Origin: Marinagarivorans algicola
GTDB lineage: Bacteria > Pseudomonadota > Gammaproteobacteria > Pseudomonadales > Cellvibrionaceae
Direction: 5' to 3'
DNA length: 64,000 bases
NCBI RefSeq assembly: GCF_001292705.1
Contig: NZ_LGAK01000004.1
Span: 1 to 64,000 of the forward strand
The position numbers were made by a program, and so were the translations under genes. The notes under the pieces are model-generated. The model made no database searches, was not told the DNA's origin, and saw only the letters and a list, made by a program, of their open reading frames with translations. This document shows, piece by piece, positions 11,031-18,941 of this stretch; position 1 is the first letter of the stretch, and each line of letters begins with the position of its first letter.

Positions 11031-12220
11031 GTGCCGCCCCTAACTGCCACGCTCATCTTGACGCTGAGTACATGACTCGCGCACTGACACTTGCCGAGCA
11101 AGGCTTGTACACCACCACGCCCAACCCACGCGTTGGCTGTGTCTTAGTCAAAGCCGGTGCCGTCGTGGCTGAAGGTTTTCATATACGTGCCGGTCAAGGC
11201 CATGCCGAGATTAATGCTTTAGCGGCCGCAGGCGCGCAGGCGCACGGCTCTAGCGCCTATGTCACACTGGAGCCTTGCAACCATCAAGGGCGCACAGGCC
11301 CCTGCAGCCAAGCGTTAATAGACGCCGGTGTTGTCGAAGTGGTTTATGGCATGCAAGACCCCAACCCCCAAGTCGCCGGTCAAGGCTTGCAGCGCTTACG
11401 CGATGCCGGTATACACGTACGCGGCCCCGTGCTCGAGTCGCAAGCTCTCGCACTCAACCCAGGCTTTATCAAGCGCATGCTCACCGGTTTACCTTATGTG
11501 CGCTGCAAATTAGCCATGAGCTTAGATGGCCGCACGGCCATGGCTAGCGGCGAAAGCCAATGGATTACCGGCAGCGCCGCCCGCGAAGACGTGCAAAAGC
11601 TGCGCGCACGCAGCTGCAGTATTATTACCGGCAGCGGCACAGTAGTGGCCGATAACCCCGCCCTGACCGTGCGCAGCCCCAATATTGTACACGCTGTTAG
11701 CCAGTTGGGTGCCGATAGCCACCCACGTCAACCTCTGCGCATTGTGGTCGATAGCACACTGCGCACCCCTCTTAATGCGAAAATTTTGCAACAGCCAAAC
11801 AATACCGTATTTGCCAGTACCCAAAACACAAGTGCTCATGGCGGTGCCGCAGTATGGTCGCTAGTGAACTCCACAAAGAACCAGCATGTAGATTTAGCAG
11901 CACTGATTGACCAACTTGGCACACGCCAGCACAACGAAGTATTAATAGAAGCCGGCCCCACACTCGCCGGTGCATTTATGCAAGCAGGGTTGATTGATGA
12001 AGTCGTCATCTATATGGCAAGCAAGCTCATGGGCAGTGCCGGTAAACCCCTTTTTGAATTACCACTAAGCCAGATGAGCCAAAATATTGATTTAACCCTC
12101 AACAGCATGACCCAAGTCGGTAATGATTGGCGTATTGTTGCCTACCCGCATAATATCGCAGTGCCTTATGCGCATAACAATATCCCAACACAGGAGCCCG
12201 TATGTTCACCGGAATTGTAG
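11027..12220 (+). CDS. ribD: Bifunctional riboflavin deaminase/reductase RibD
   Basis: RibD deaminates the pyrimidine product of GTP cyclohydrolase II and then reduces its ribose side chain. The N-terminal cytidine-deaminase-like domain shows H59-A-E61 and the zinc cysteines C84 and C93 in [11 protein letters not shown]. The C-terminal RibD reductase domain starts near residue 157 ([14 protein letters not shown]). Length is 397 aa, slightly longer than the E. coli enzyme because of a tail after VAYPHN. It overlaps nrdR by four bases and ribE by 19 bases. Confidence 0.97.
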   Translation: MSAAPNCHAHLDAEYMTRALTLAEQGLYTTTPNPRVGCVLVKAGAVVAEGFHIRAGQGHAEINALAAAGAQAHGSSAYVTLEPCNHQGRTGPCSQALIDAGVVEVVYGMQDPNPQVAGQGLQRLRDAGIHVRGPVLESQALALNPGFIKRMLTGLPYVRCKLAMSLDGRTAMASGESQWITGSAAREDVQKLRARSCSIITGSGTVVADNPALTVRSPNIVHAVSQLGADSHPRQPLRIVVDSTLRTPLNAKILQQPNNTVFASTQNTSAHGGAAVWSLVNSTKNQHVDLAALIDQLGTRQHNEVLIEAGPTLAGAFMQAGLIDEVVIYMASKLMGSAGKPLFELPLSQMSQNIDLTLNSMTQVGNDWRIVAYPHNIAVPYAHNNIPTQEPVCSPEL

Positions 12221-12858
12221 AAGCCCTTGGTACTATTGCCGCCGCCGAGCCTAAAAACGGCGACCTACGCTTACATATTCAAGCCCCCTCGCTCGACTGG
12301 AGCGACGTGCAATTGGGCGACTCCATTGCCACAAATGGCGTTTGCCTCACAGTGGTAAAACTCAGTGGCCAAGGTTACTGGGCTGATGTATCTAACGAGA
12401 CCATCAATTTCACAACCGTGGCCAATTGGCAAGTCGGTAAAGTGGTTAACCTCGAAAAAGCCCTTACTCCGCAAACACGCTTAGGCGGCCATATTGTGAG
12501 CGGCCATGTTGATGGTATTGGTGAAGTCATTAACCGCCAGCCCGACGCCCGCAGTGAGCGCTTCACATTACGCGCCCCGAAAACACTGGCCAAGTATATT
12601 GCCCATAAAGGCTCTATCACCATCGATGGCACCAGCCTGACTGTTAATGCAGTCAACGGCTGTGATTTTGAGCTAAATATTGTGCCTCACACGCTTGAAA
12701 AAACCGTGATTGGCCACTACCAAGCAGGCAGCCATGTTAATTTAGAAGTTGACGTACTGGCGCGCTACTTAGAGCGCTTAATGCTTGGCGAACAAGCCGC
12801 CGAACCTAAAGCAACGCTTACCGAAGGTTTTTTGACTGAGCATGGCTTTATGCGATAG
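12202..12858 (+). CDS. ribE: Riboflavin synthase alpha subunit
   Basis: This enzyme dismutates two molecules of 6,7-dimethyl-8-ribityllumazine to riboflavin. The 218-aa protein has the diagnostic N-terminus [10 protein letters not shown] and two lumazine-binding repeats. The first contains GVCLTV; the second begins about residue 97 and has SGHVDGIG and GTSLTVN. The start has AGGAG and lies inside the end of ribD. It is often named ribC in other species. Confidence 0.97.
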   Translation: MFTGIVEALGTIAAAEPKNGDLRLHIQAPSLDWSDVQLGDSIATNGVCLTVVKLSGQGYWADVSNETINFTTVANWQVGKVVNLEKALTPQTRLGGHIVSGHVDGIGEVINRQPDARSERFTLRAPKTLAKYIAHKGSITIDGTSLTVNAVNGCDFELNIVPHTLEKTVIGHYQAGSHVNLEVDVLARYLERLMLGEQAAEPKATLTEGFLTEHGFMR

Positions 12859-12960
12859 ACGCCACTTTTTCAGGGCTATTCATTTAAAAGACCCTGCATT
12901 AACAAGTACAAAATTTAAAAAAACATAACATCAACGCACCAAAACCCCAAGAGGCATGCT

Positions 12961-14070
12961 GTGGAACTGAATACACCCGCTGAGCTCATCGAAGATATCC
13001 GCCAAGGTAAAATGGTTGTTTTGATGGATGACGAAGACCGCGAAAATGAAGGCGACCTTATTATGGCCGCCGAAAAAGTACGACCCGAAGACATCAATTT
13101 TATGGCCAAGCATGCGCGCGGCTTGATTTGCCTGACCCTCAGCCAGCAACGGTGTCGCCAGTTAGAGCTGCCATTGATGGTACGCGATAACCACGCCGCT
13201 CACGCCACTAACTTTACCGTGAGTATTGAGGCTGCCGTAGGCGTGACGACCGGTATTAGCGCGGCCGATCGCGCGCAGACTGTACTGGCTGCCGTTAAGC
13301 AAGGCGCCAGCGCCAAAGACATCGTGCAACCGGGCCATATTTTTCCACTCATGGCCGAAGCCGGTGGCGTACTCAGCCGTGCAGGCCATACCGAAGCGGG
13401 CTGCGACTTAGCGCGCTTAGCGGGTTTTGAGCCTGCCGCCGTGATTGTCGAAATCATGAACGACGATGGCAGTATGGCCCGACGCAACGACTTAGAAGCC
13501 TTTGCAAAAGAGCACCAGCTTAAGATCGGCACCATTGCCGACCTTATCCAATACCGCACCGTCGAAGAAAAAACCGTACACTGCACCAACGAGCGCAAAG
13601 TACAAACCGAGCACGGCGAATTCACCCTCAAAACCTACATTGATAGCGCCCGCAGCGAACATCATTTTGCCTTTATCAAAGGCAACGTGGATGCGACCAA
13701 CCCAACACTTGTACGTGTGCATGTAGGTTCAACCGCGCGCGACGTACTGGGGATTTTGCCCGATACCGATACCCGCAATAATTGGAGCTTTTATGCCGCC
13801 ATGCAAAAAGTAGCCAGCGAGGGTGCAGGTGTGGTGGTTCTTATTTGCCATAGCGAAACCACCGAAGAAATCGAAGACAGCATAGACGGTTTAATTAGTG
13901 GTCGCAAAAATCATCCCAAAGCCGAAGTCGCCTATAAGCAAGTGGGTACCGGCTCGCAAATTCTTAAAGATTTAGGTGTAAGTAAAATGCGCCTCATGAG
14001 TGCACCGTTCAAGTTTAGCGCGCTATCGGGCTTTAATTTAGAAGTGACCGAGTACATTCAAAACCAATAA
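12961..14070 (+). CDS. ribBX: RibBX: DHBP synthase with degenerate GTP cyclohydrolase II domain
   Basis: The N-terminal half (about residues 1-200) is 3,4-dihydroxy-2-butanone-4-phosphate synthase, with DRENEGD (26-32) and HTEAG (143-147) for metal and substrate binding. The C-terminal half resembles GTP cyclohydrolase II, but the zinc and catalytic cysteines are gone: the region aligned with HSECLTGD...CDC reads [18 protein letters not shown]. This matches the RibBX variant known in Proteobacteria, where the second half has no cyclohydrolase activity. The true cyclohydrolase is ribA at 17450. The start is GTG with AGAGG six bases upstream. I see no FMN riboswitch in the 102-base gap before it. 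Confidence 0.93.
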   Translation: MELNTPAELIEDIRQGKMVVLMDDEDRENEGDLIMAAEKVRPEDINFMAKHARGLICLTLSQQRCRQLELPLMVRDNHAAHATNFTVSIEAAVGVTTGISAADRAQTVLAAVKQGASAKDIVQPGHIFPLMAEAGGVLSRAGHTEAGCDLARLAGFEPAAVIVEIMNDDGSMARRNDLEAFAKEHQLKIGTIADLIQYRTVEEKTVHCTNERKVQTEHGEFTLKTYIDSARSEHHFAFIKGNVDATNPTLVRVHVGSTARDVLGILPDTDTRNNWSFYAAMQKVASEGAGVVVLICHSETTEEIEDSIDGLISGRKNHPKAEVAYKQVGTGSQILKDLGVSKMRLMSAPFKFSALSGFNLEVTEYIQNQ

Positions 14071-14086
14071 TCCAACCCACCATACC

Positions 14087-14116
14087 ACCCAAGGCTCCGA
14101 CGCTTGAGCCTTGGGT
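14087..14116 (+). terminator. Hairpin between ribBX and ribH (partial terminator or attenuator)
   Basis: ACCCAAGGCTC at 14087-14097 pairs with GAGCCTTGGGT at 14106-14116 (11 bp, 8-base loop). Only a short run of U residues follows, so it may reduce rather than stop transcription into ribH. Confidence 0.45.
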
Positions 14117-14161
14117 TTACCCTATACACAATATTAAAAATTTTAGACAAGAGAACACACC

Positions 14162-14623
14162 ATGAATATTATCGAAGGCGATTTCAAAAATTCCGAGGGC
14201 AAATATGCACTCTTGGTTAGCCGCTGGAACAGCTTTGTTGTTGAGCACTTAAAAGACGGCGCCCTTGATACTCTTAAGCGCCACGGTATTGATGAGGCGA
14301 ATATCGACATCATTTATGCCCCCGGTGCTTTTGAATTTCCTATTGCCGCGCAAAAAATTGCACAAAGCAATAAATACGATGCCATCATTGCCTTAGGCGC
14401 AGTCATTCGCGGCGGCACACCGCATTTTGACTATGTGGCAGGCGAGTGCACCAAAGGGTTGGCGCAGGTTTCACTCAATACCGGTTTACCCATTACCTTT
14501 GGTGTATTAACCGTTGATAGCATTGAGCAAGCTATTGAGCGCAGTGGCACAAAAGCAGGCAATAAAGGCTGTGAAGCTGCGAGTACCGCCTTAGAAATGG
14601 TCTCTTTGTTAGGGAAATTATAA
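14162..14623 (+). CDS. ribH: 6,7-dimethyl-8-ribityllumazine synthase RibH
   Basis: RibH condenses the RibB product with the RibD pathway product to make the lumazine precursor of riboflavin. The 153-aa protein contains the family elements [35 protein letters not shown] and GVLTVDS, including the catalytic His in PHFDYV. It is full length. Its TAA stop overlaps the nusB ATG (TAATG), so the two are translationally coupled. Confidence 0.97.
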   Translation: MNIIEGDFKNSEGKYALLVSRWNSFVVEHLKDGALDTLKRHGIDEANIDIIYAPGAFEFPIAAQKIAQSNKYDAIIALGAVIRGGTPHFDYVAGECTKGLAQVSLNTGLPITFGVLTVDSIEQAIERSGTKAGNKGCEAASTALEMVSLLGKL

Positions 14624-15069
14624 TGTCTCAGAACCCAATGCCCGCCTTGCGTAGCAAAGCCCGTCACTATGCTATGCAAGCACTTTACCAGTGGCAAATG
14701 ACCAAAGCGCACTTAAACATTATTGAAGCGGAATATCGCACCGATAATGACATGAGCAAAGTCGATGTCGACTACATGCACGAGCTCATTCATCAAGTAC
14801 CGGCGAATATTCAAGTGTTAGAAACCGACTTCTTGCCCTATGTCACCGATCTAGCACTCGAAGAAATAGACCCTATTAGCCTGGCCATTTTGCGGTTATC
14901 GGTCTACGAATTACGCTTTCGCATTGATGTGCCTTATAAAGTGGTGATCAACGAGGCCGTCAACTTAGCCAAGCGCTTTGGCGCTACCGATAGCCATAAA
15001 TTTGTGAATGGCGTACTCGATAAAGTGGCTCCGCGTTTACGTGAAGCCGAAGCCAAACATCGAGCCTAG
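14623..15069 (+). CDS. nusB: Transcription antitermination factor NusB
   Basis: NusB binds boxA RNA with NusE/S10 and takes part in antitermination of rRNA operons. The 148-aa, mostly helical protein shows [12 protein letters not shown] near the N-terminus and the C-terminal [25 protein letters not shown] signature. It shares one base with the ribH stop codon and is followed two bases later by thiL. Confidence 0.97.
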   Translation: MSQNPMPALRSKARHYAMQALYQWQMTKAHLNIIEAEYRTDNDMSKVDVDYMHELIHQVPANIQVLETDFLPYVTDLALEEIDPISLAILRLSVYELRFRIDVPYKVVINEAVNLAKRFGATDSHKFVNGVLDKVAPRLREAEAKHRA

Positions 15070-15071
15070 GC

Positions 15072-16028
15072 ATGGATGAGTTTGCGTTAATTCGCCAAAA
15101 TTTTGCTAAGGCCATTATCAACGACTCAGTGGCGCTAGGCATTGGTGATGACTGCGCATTACTGATACCGCCGGCAGGCAAACAACTGGCGGTGTCAATG
15201 GACACCCTTGTTGAGGGTACCCACTTCCCCAAAGGCGCACCCGCCAAGCGCATTGCCACCCGCGCACTAGCCACCGCCTTAAGCGATCTAGCCGCTATGG
15301 GTGCCGAGCCGCTATGGTTTACCTTAGGGCTCACCTTGCCAAACGCTAATCAACAATGGGTAGGCGATTTTTGTGATGGGTTGTTAGAGTTTGCCGATAC
15401 GCATCAGTGCACTCTGGTGGGTGGCGATATCACTCGCGGGCCGCTCACTATTACCGTGCAAGTACACGGCAGTATTACACCGGGCCAAGCGCTGTGTCGC
15501 AGTGGCGCCCAACCCGACGATATTATTTATGTTACCGGCAGTTTAGGTGACGGCGCTGCTGCACTTGCGGTGTTACAGCAAAATATCACCGTACGCAAAG
15601 CCGCACAAGACTATCTTGTCGATCGCTTTTACAAACCCACACCTCGCATCAAAGAAGGCCGCTTACTCAGCACCATTGCCCATGCGGGCATTGATATTTC
15701 TGATGGCCTGTATGCCGATCTCAGTCATATTTGCCAAGCCAGCGGTGTTGGTGCGCTCATTGATGTAAACCGTATTCCCTTAAGCCCCTATTGGGGCAAC
15801 AAGGTCAGCCGCGATAAAGCGCTTGCTTGGGCGATTAGTGGCGGCGATGACTACGAGCTGTGTGTAACCGTGCCGCGCGCGCAGGTTGCCACACTCGAAA
15901 CCTGGATTAAAAGCGACCGCATCAACGCGACCGCCATCGGAAAAATCACCCACAAGCCCGAAATTTATATGGTAAATAAAGGGAAAACGATGGCCTTTGA
16001 CATAGAAGGATATAAACATTTTGAATAG
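15072..16028 (+). CDS. thiL: Thiamine-monophosphate kinase ThiL
   Basis: ThiL phosphorylates thiamine monophosphate to the active pyrophosphate. The 318-aa protein belongs to the PurM/ThiL fold, with N-terminal IGDDCALL, SMDTLVEGTHF, ALSDLAAMGA and GGDITRG motifs, and the C-terminal DISDGL and SGGDDYEL blocks. Length is typical. It sits two bases after nusB and overlaps pgpA by eight bases. Confidence 0.97.
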   Translation: MDEFALIRQNFAKAIINDSVALGIGDDCALLIPPAGKQLAVSMDTLVEGTHFPKGAPAKRIATRALATALSDLAAMGAEPLWFTLGLTLPNANQQWVGDFCDGLLEFADTHQCTLVGGDITRGPLTITVQVHGSITPGQALCRSGAQPDDIIYVTGSLGDGAAALAVLQQNITVRKAAQDYLVDRFYKPTPRIKEGRLLSTIAHAGIDISDGLYADLSHICQASGVGALIDVNRIPLSPYWGNKVSRDKALAWAISGGDDYELCVTVPRAQVATLETWIKSDRINATAIGKITHKPEIYMVNKGKTMAFDIEGYKHFE

Positions 16029-16569
16029 CCCAACGCCATCGCACAACGCCTCTAGTAATACGACTATATTCGCTATAGACGCCAAGGGGCGGCCACAACC
16101 GAGCTTTAAGCAACTGCTTAAAAACCCCATCGCGTTTTTAGCGTTTGGCTTTGGTAGTGGACTCATGCCTAAAGCACCGGGCACGGCAGGTACGGTTGCG
16201 GCCATACCATTATTTTTGTTACTTCAGCCTTTATCGCTCTATACTTATCTAGCTGTTATAGCGATAACATTTATCATTGGCGTGTATTTATGTGCACAAG
16301 CCTCTAAATGGCTCAACGTCCATGATCACGGGGGTATCGTCTGGGATGAATTCGTGGGTTTATGGATCACCCTAATTGCCGTACCCACAGGCTGGCCTTG
16401 GCTAGTACTAGGCTTTGTGCTGTTTCGCTTTTTTGACATGCTAAAACCTTGGCCTATTAGCCTAGCCGACAAGTACATACACGGCGGTTTTGGCATTATG
16501 TTTGACGACGTACTGGCCGGCCTTGCGGCACTCGCGTGCTTGCAAGGTGTAGCCTATTGGCTAGCTTAG
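16021..16569 (+). CDS. pgpA: Phosphatidylglycerophosphatase A
   Basis: PgpA removes phosphate from phosphatidylglycerophosphate to give phosphatidylglycerol. The conserved core begins LKNPIAFLAFGFGSGL.PKAPGTAGT and includes the acidic motif VWDEFVG and the later FFDMLKPWPI and DDVLAG elements. Several membrane segments are present. No ATG lies before the core; the TTG at 16021, with GAAGGA upstream, gives 182 aa and an N-terminal extension of about 35 polar residues. The thiL-pgpA order is conserved. Confidence 0.94.
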   Translation: MNSPTPSHNASSNTTIFAIDAKGRPQPSFKQLLKNPIAFLAFGFGSGLMPKAPGTAGTVAAIPLFLLLQPLSLYTYLAVIAITFIIGVYLCAQASKWLNVHDHGGIVWDEFVGLWITLIAVPTGWPWLVLGFVLFRFFDMLKPWPISLADKYIHGGFGIMFDDVLAGLAALACLQGVAYWLA

Positions 16570-16606
16570 CGAATCCGCGCCCAGCTAGCATCACTTGAGG
16601 TAAACA

Positions 16607-17332
16607 ATGCGCCAGCTGAAAGCTTTTTTGATTATGGCCTACTGGGGCCTTACCGGTATGGGGTACAGCCACAACGGATACAGCAGCACACCAAGCAATA
16701 ACTCACAAAACAGCACTCATAGCTCACCGGTACTAAGCGCCAATCATATTATTGTGAAAGGCTTATTTGCAGGCCGCGCTGTACTTGAGGTTAACGGCCA
16801 AGCTCACTTATTAAAAGAAGGCAAAAGCACACCCGAAGGTATCACCTTATTGCGCGCGACAAGCCAGTACGCCCAAATAGAATACAATGGCGTCATCTCT
16901 AAACTCAACCTAACTCACCAAGTGGGTGCTAATTATGCCGCTTTACACACTGATGATAACCTCGCGAGTGTACAGCTGTATAGCCAGCAAGGAGGTCATT
17001 TTTTAACCTCTGGCCGCATTAATAATCGCTGGGTCGAACTGATGATTGATACTGGTGCAACACGGGTAACGCTCAACTCGTTTACTGCCACCCAGCTAGG
17101 GATTAATTTTCAAACAGCACCTATCGTTGACGTAGAAACCGCAAAAGGGAATACCCAAGCGCATCAAGTTGTATTAAGCTCTGTTGCTGTGGGCGATGTG
17201 CTATTAACTAACGTACAAGCATTGGTCATTATAGGCCGCTTTCCACAAATGATATTGCTAGGCAATAGTTACCTAAGCCGTGTCAATATGCGTATAGAAA
17301 ACACCACAATGACACTACAAGCTAAATATTAA
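16607..17332 (+). CDS. Retropepsin-like aspartic protease (clan AA)
   Basis: The C-terminal half (about residues 120-241) has a single retropepsin-type active site, MIDTGATRVTL, followed by the LLGNSYLSRVNMRIE segment typical of bacterial single-domain aspartic proteases of the TIGR02281-like group, which act as dimers. The N-terminus has a hydrophobic stretch (about 6-20) followed by a Ser/Asn-rich linker, consistent with a signal peptide or anchor and a periplasmic location. The start has GAGG. The substrate is unknown. It sits between pgpA and ribA. Confidence 0.8.
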   Translation: MRQLKAFLIMAYWGLTGMGYSHNGYSSTPSNNSQNSTHSSPVLSANHIIVKGLFAGRAVLEVNGQAHLLKEGKSTPEGITLLRATSQYAQIEYNGVISKLNLTHQVGANYAALHTDDNLASVQLYSQQGGHFLTSGRINNRWVELMIDTGATRVTLNSFTATQLGINFQTAPIVDVETAKGNTQAHQVVLSSVAVGDVLLTNVQALVIIGRFPQMILLGNSYLSRVNMRIENTTMTLQAKY

Positions 17333-17449
17333 GCCCATGATCAAAAATATATTCATCCGCTGTATTAACCGATTTAAATGCTATAGCTTTTGAGTAATAC
17401 TGCTTTCATTTTTCAGCAACCTATCGTTTTACCATTTTAAGGCTAAAGA

Positions 17450-18040
17450 GTGACCATTACCTACGTCGACACCTGTAAACTACCCACCCCTTATGGCACC
17501 TTTACTATGCACGGCTTTGCCGATAACGTTAGCAATAAAGAGCACGTAGTGCTCACGATTGGCGATGTAGCAACGCCAGAGCCCGTGCTAGCGCGCATCC
17601 ATTCCGAGTGCCTCACTGGAGACTCGCTGTTTAGTTTACGCTGTGATTGCGGCGCACAATTGCAATCTGCCATGCAAAAAATTGCCGCACAAGGCCGTGG
17701 CGCCCTTTTCTATCTTCGCCAAGAAGGCCGAGGCATTGGCCTGCTCAATAAAGTCAAAGCCTATCATTTACAAGACCAAGGGATGGACACCGTGCAAGCG
17801 AACGAAAAACTCGGTTTTGCCGCTGATATGCGTGACTACAGTATTCTAAAACCGATGGTTGAGCACCTTGGAATTCAAGCCGTTAAGCTCATGACCAACA
17901 ACCCGCGCAAAATAGCCGCCATGAAAGAAATAGGCCTCACTATCACCGAGCGACTAGAGCACGATCCAGGCCGCAACGTCCATAACGCCCACTACTTGGC
18001 CACCAAAAAAGGCAAGCTTGGGCACTTATTTGACGAATAA
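17450..18040 (+). CDS. ribA: GTP cyclohydrolase II RibA
   Basis: RibA opens GTP in the first committed step of riboflavin synthesis. The 196-aa protein keeps the zinc ligands C54, C65 and C67 in [18 protein letters not shown], and the catalytic RQEGRGIGL segment. Translation starts at GTG 17450 with AAGG upstream; no ATG is available before the conserved YGTF. This stand-alone enzyme supplies the activity that the C-terminal half of RibBX (12961-14070) has lost. It converges with the minus-strand transglutaminase gene across only 20 bases. Confidence 0.97.
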   Translation: MTITYVDTCKLPTPYGTFTMHGFADNVSNKEHVVLTIGDVATPEPVLARIHSECLTGDSLFSLRCDCGAQLQSAMQKIAAQGRGALFYLRQEGRGIGLLNKVKAYHLQDQGMDTVQANEKLGFAADMRDYSILKPMVEHLGIQAVKLMTNNPRKIAAMKEIGLTITERLEHDPGRNVHNAHYLATKKGKLGHLFDE

Positions 18041-18060
18041 AATATCACTCAGAGCCGCCA

Positions 18061-18939
18061 TTAAACCCTCGCAACATCGACCGATACATTTAAAATTGGG
18101 TTTTCACCACCACCAAAAATGACCCCTTTTAAAGGTGTAACATCAAAGTAATCACGCCCCCAAGCCGTTAAAATGTGTTGCTCAGCCGCAATACTATTGT
18201 TAGTAGGATCAAACTCTACCCAGCCTTGACCGGGGCAAAAGGCCGAAACCCAAGCGTGGCTAGCATCCGTACCCACGAGTTTTTCTTGCCCAGGCGGTGG
18301 CAGAGTCTCGATATACCCAGAAATATATTTAGCCGGTATACCCAGTGCCCTTAAGCACGCAATTTGTAAATGTGCAAAGTCTTGGCAAACTCCTTTTTTA
18401 CTATTGAGCACAACATCGAGTGGAGTAGCAATGGTTGTGCTCGCCGGTGAGTATTCAAATTCTGTAAATATTTTTTGGGTGAGATCCATAACGGCTTGCA
18501 GCAAAGGCTTATTTGGCGTAAATAATGGCTCGGCATAGGCGCGTAACTCGGGTTGAATTTTAATCATAGGGGAATCTAATAAAAACTCGCGGGCCATTAA
18601 AAGTTCAGCGTCGTGGGTATACTGTAAAAGCTGCCACGCTTCGGCGCAGGTCACGCTTGCCTCTAATTTATCGTCATAAAATTGCTTGCGGGTCTCCACT
18701 TTACTTGTCGCCGTCAGCACAAGTTTTTTGTGGCTGCGCTGAATTTCAAAATGATAAGCACGATTACCAAAATAATCATCACGCATCGACTTAAAAGCTG
18801 CTGCTGGCTCTAGAGTAATATCACTACTGATGCACTTTTGCCGATGGCTTGTACGGGGAATAATATGCGCTAAATTATAACAGTGCGATACAGGAGCGTT
18901 ATAAAGATACTCTGTGATATGGCAAATACGATAAAGCAC
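18061..18939 (-). CDS. Transglutaminase-like protein of the alpha-E/ATP-grasp cluster
   Basis: This 292-aa protein has the bacterial transglutaminase N-terminal domain (residues 1-90, with RTSHRQ) and a papain-like core. The catalytic triad is visible as C185 in KKGVCQDFAH, H228 in DASHAWV and D244 in FDPTNN. No signal peptide is seen, so it is probably cytosolic. It starts at a GTG two bases after the stop of the ATP-grasp/alpha-E fusion, with GGAG inside that gene's end, which implies coupled translation. Members of this family act as peptidases or amide-bond exchangers. The target here is unknown. Confidence 0.88.
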   Translation of the reverse strand: MLYRICHITEYLYNAPVSHCYNLAHIIPRTSHRQKCISSDITLEPAAAFKSMRDDYFGNRAYHFEIQRSHKKLVLTATSKVETRKQFYDDKLEASVTCAEAWQLLQYTHDAELLMAREFLLDSPMIKIQPELRAYAEPLFTPNKPLLQAVMDLTQKIFTEFEYSPASTTIATPLDVVLNSKKGVCQDFAHLQIACLRALGIPAKYISGYIETLPPPGQEKLVGTDASHAWVSAFCPGQGWVEFDPTNNSIAAEQHILTAWGRDYFDVTPLKGVIFGGGENPILNVSVDVARV

Positions 18940-18941
18940 CG

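Noticed and set aside
12859-12960. FMN riboswitch before ribBX
   Set aside because: The gap is only 102 bases and lacks the conserved multi-stem structure.
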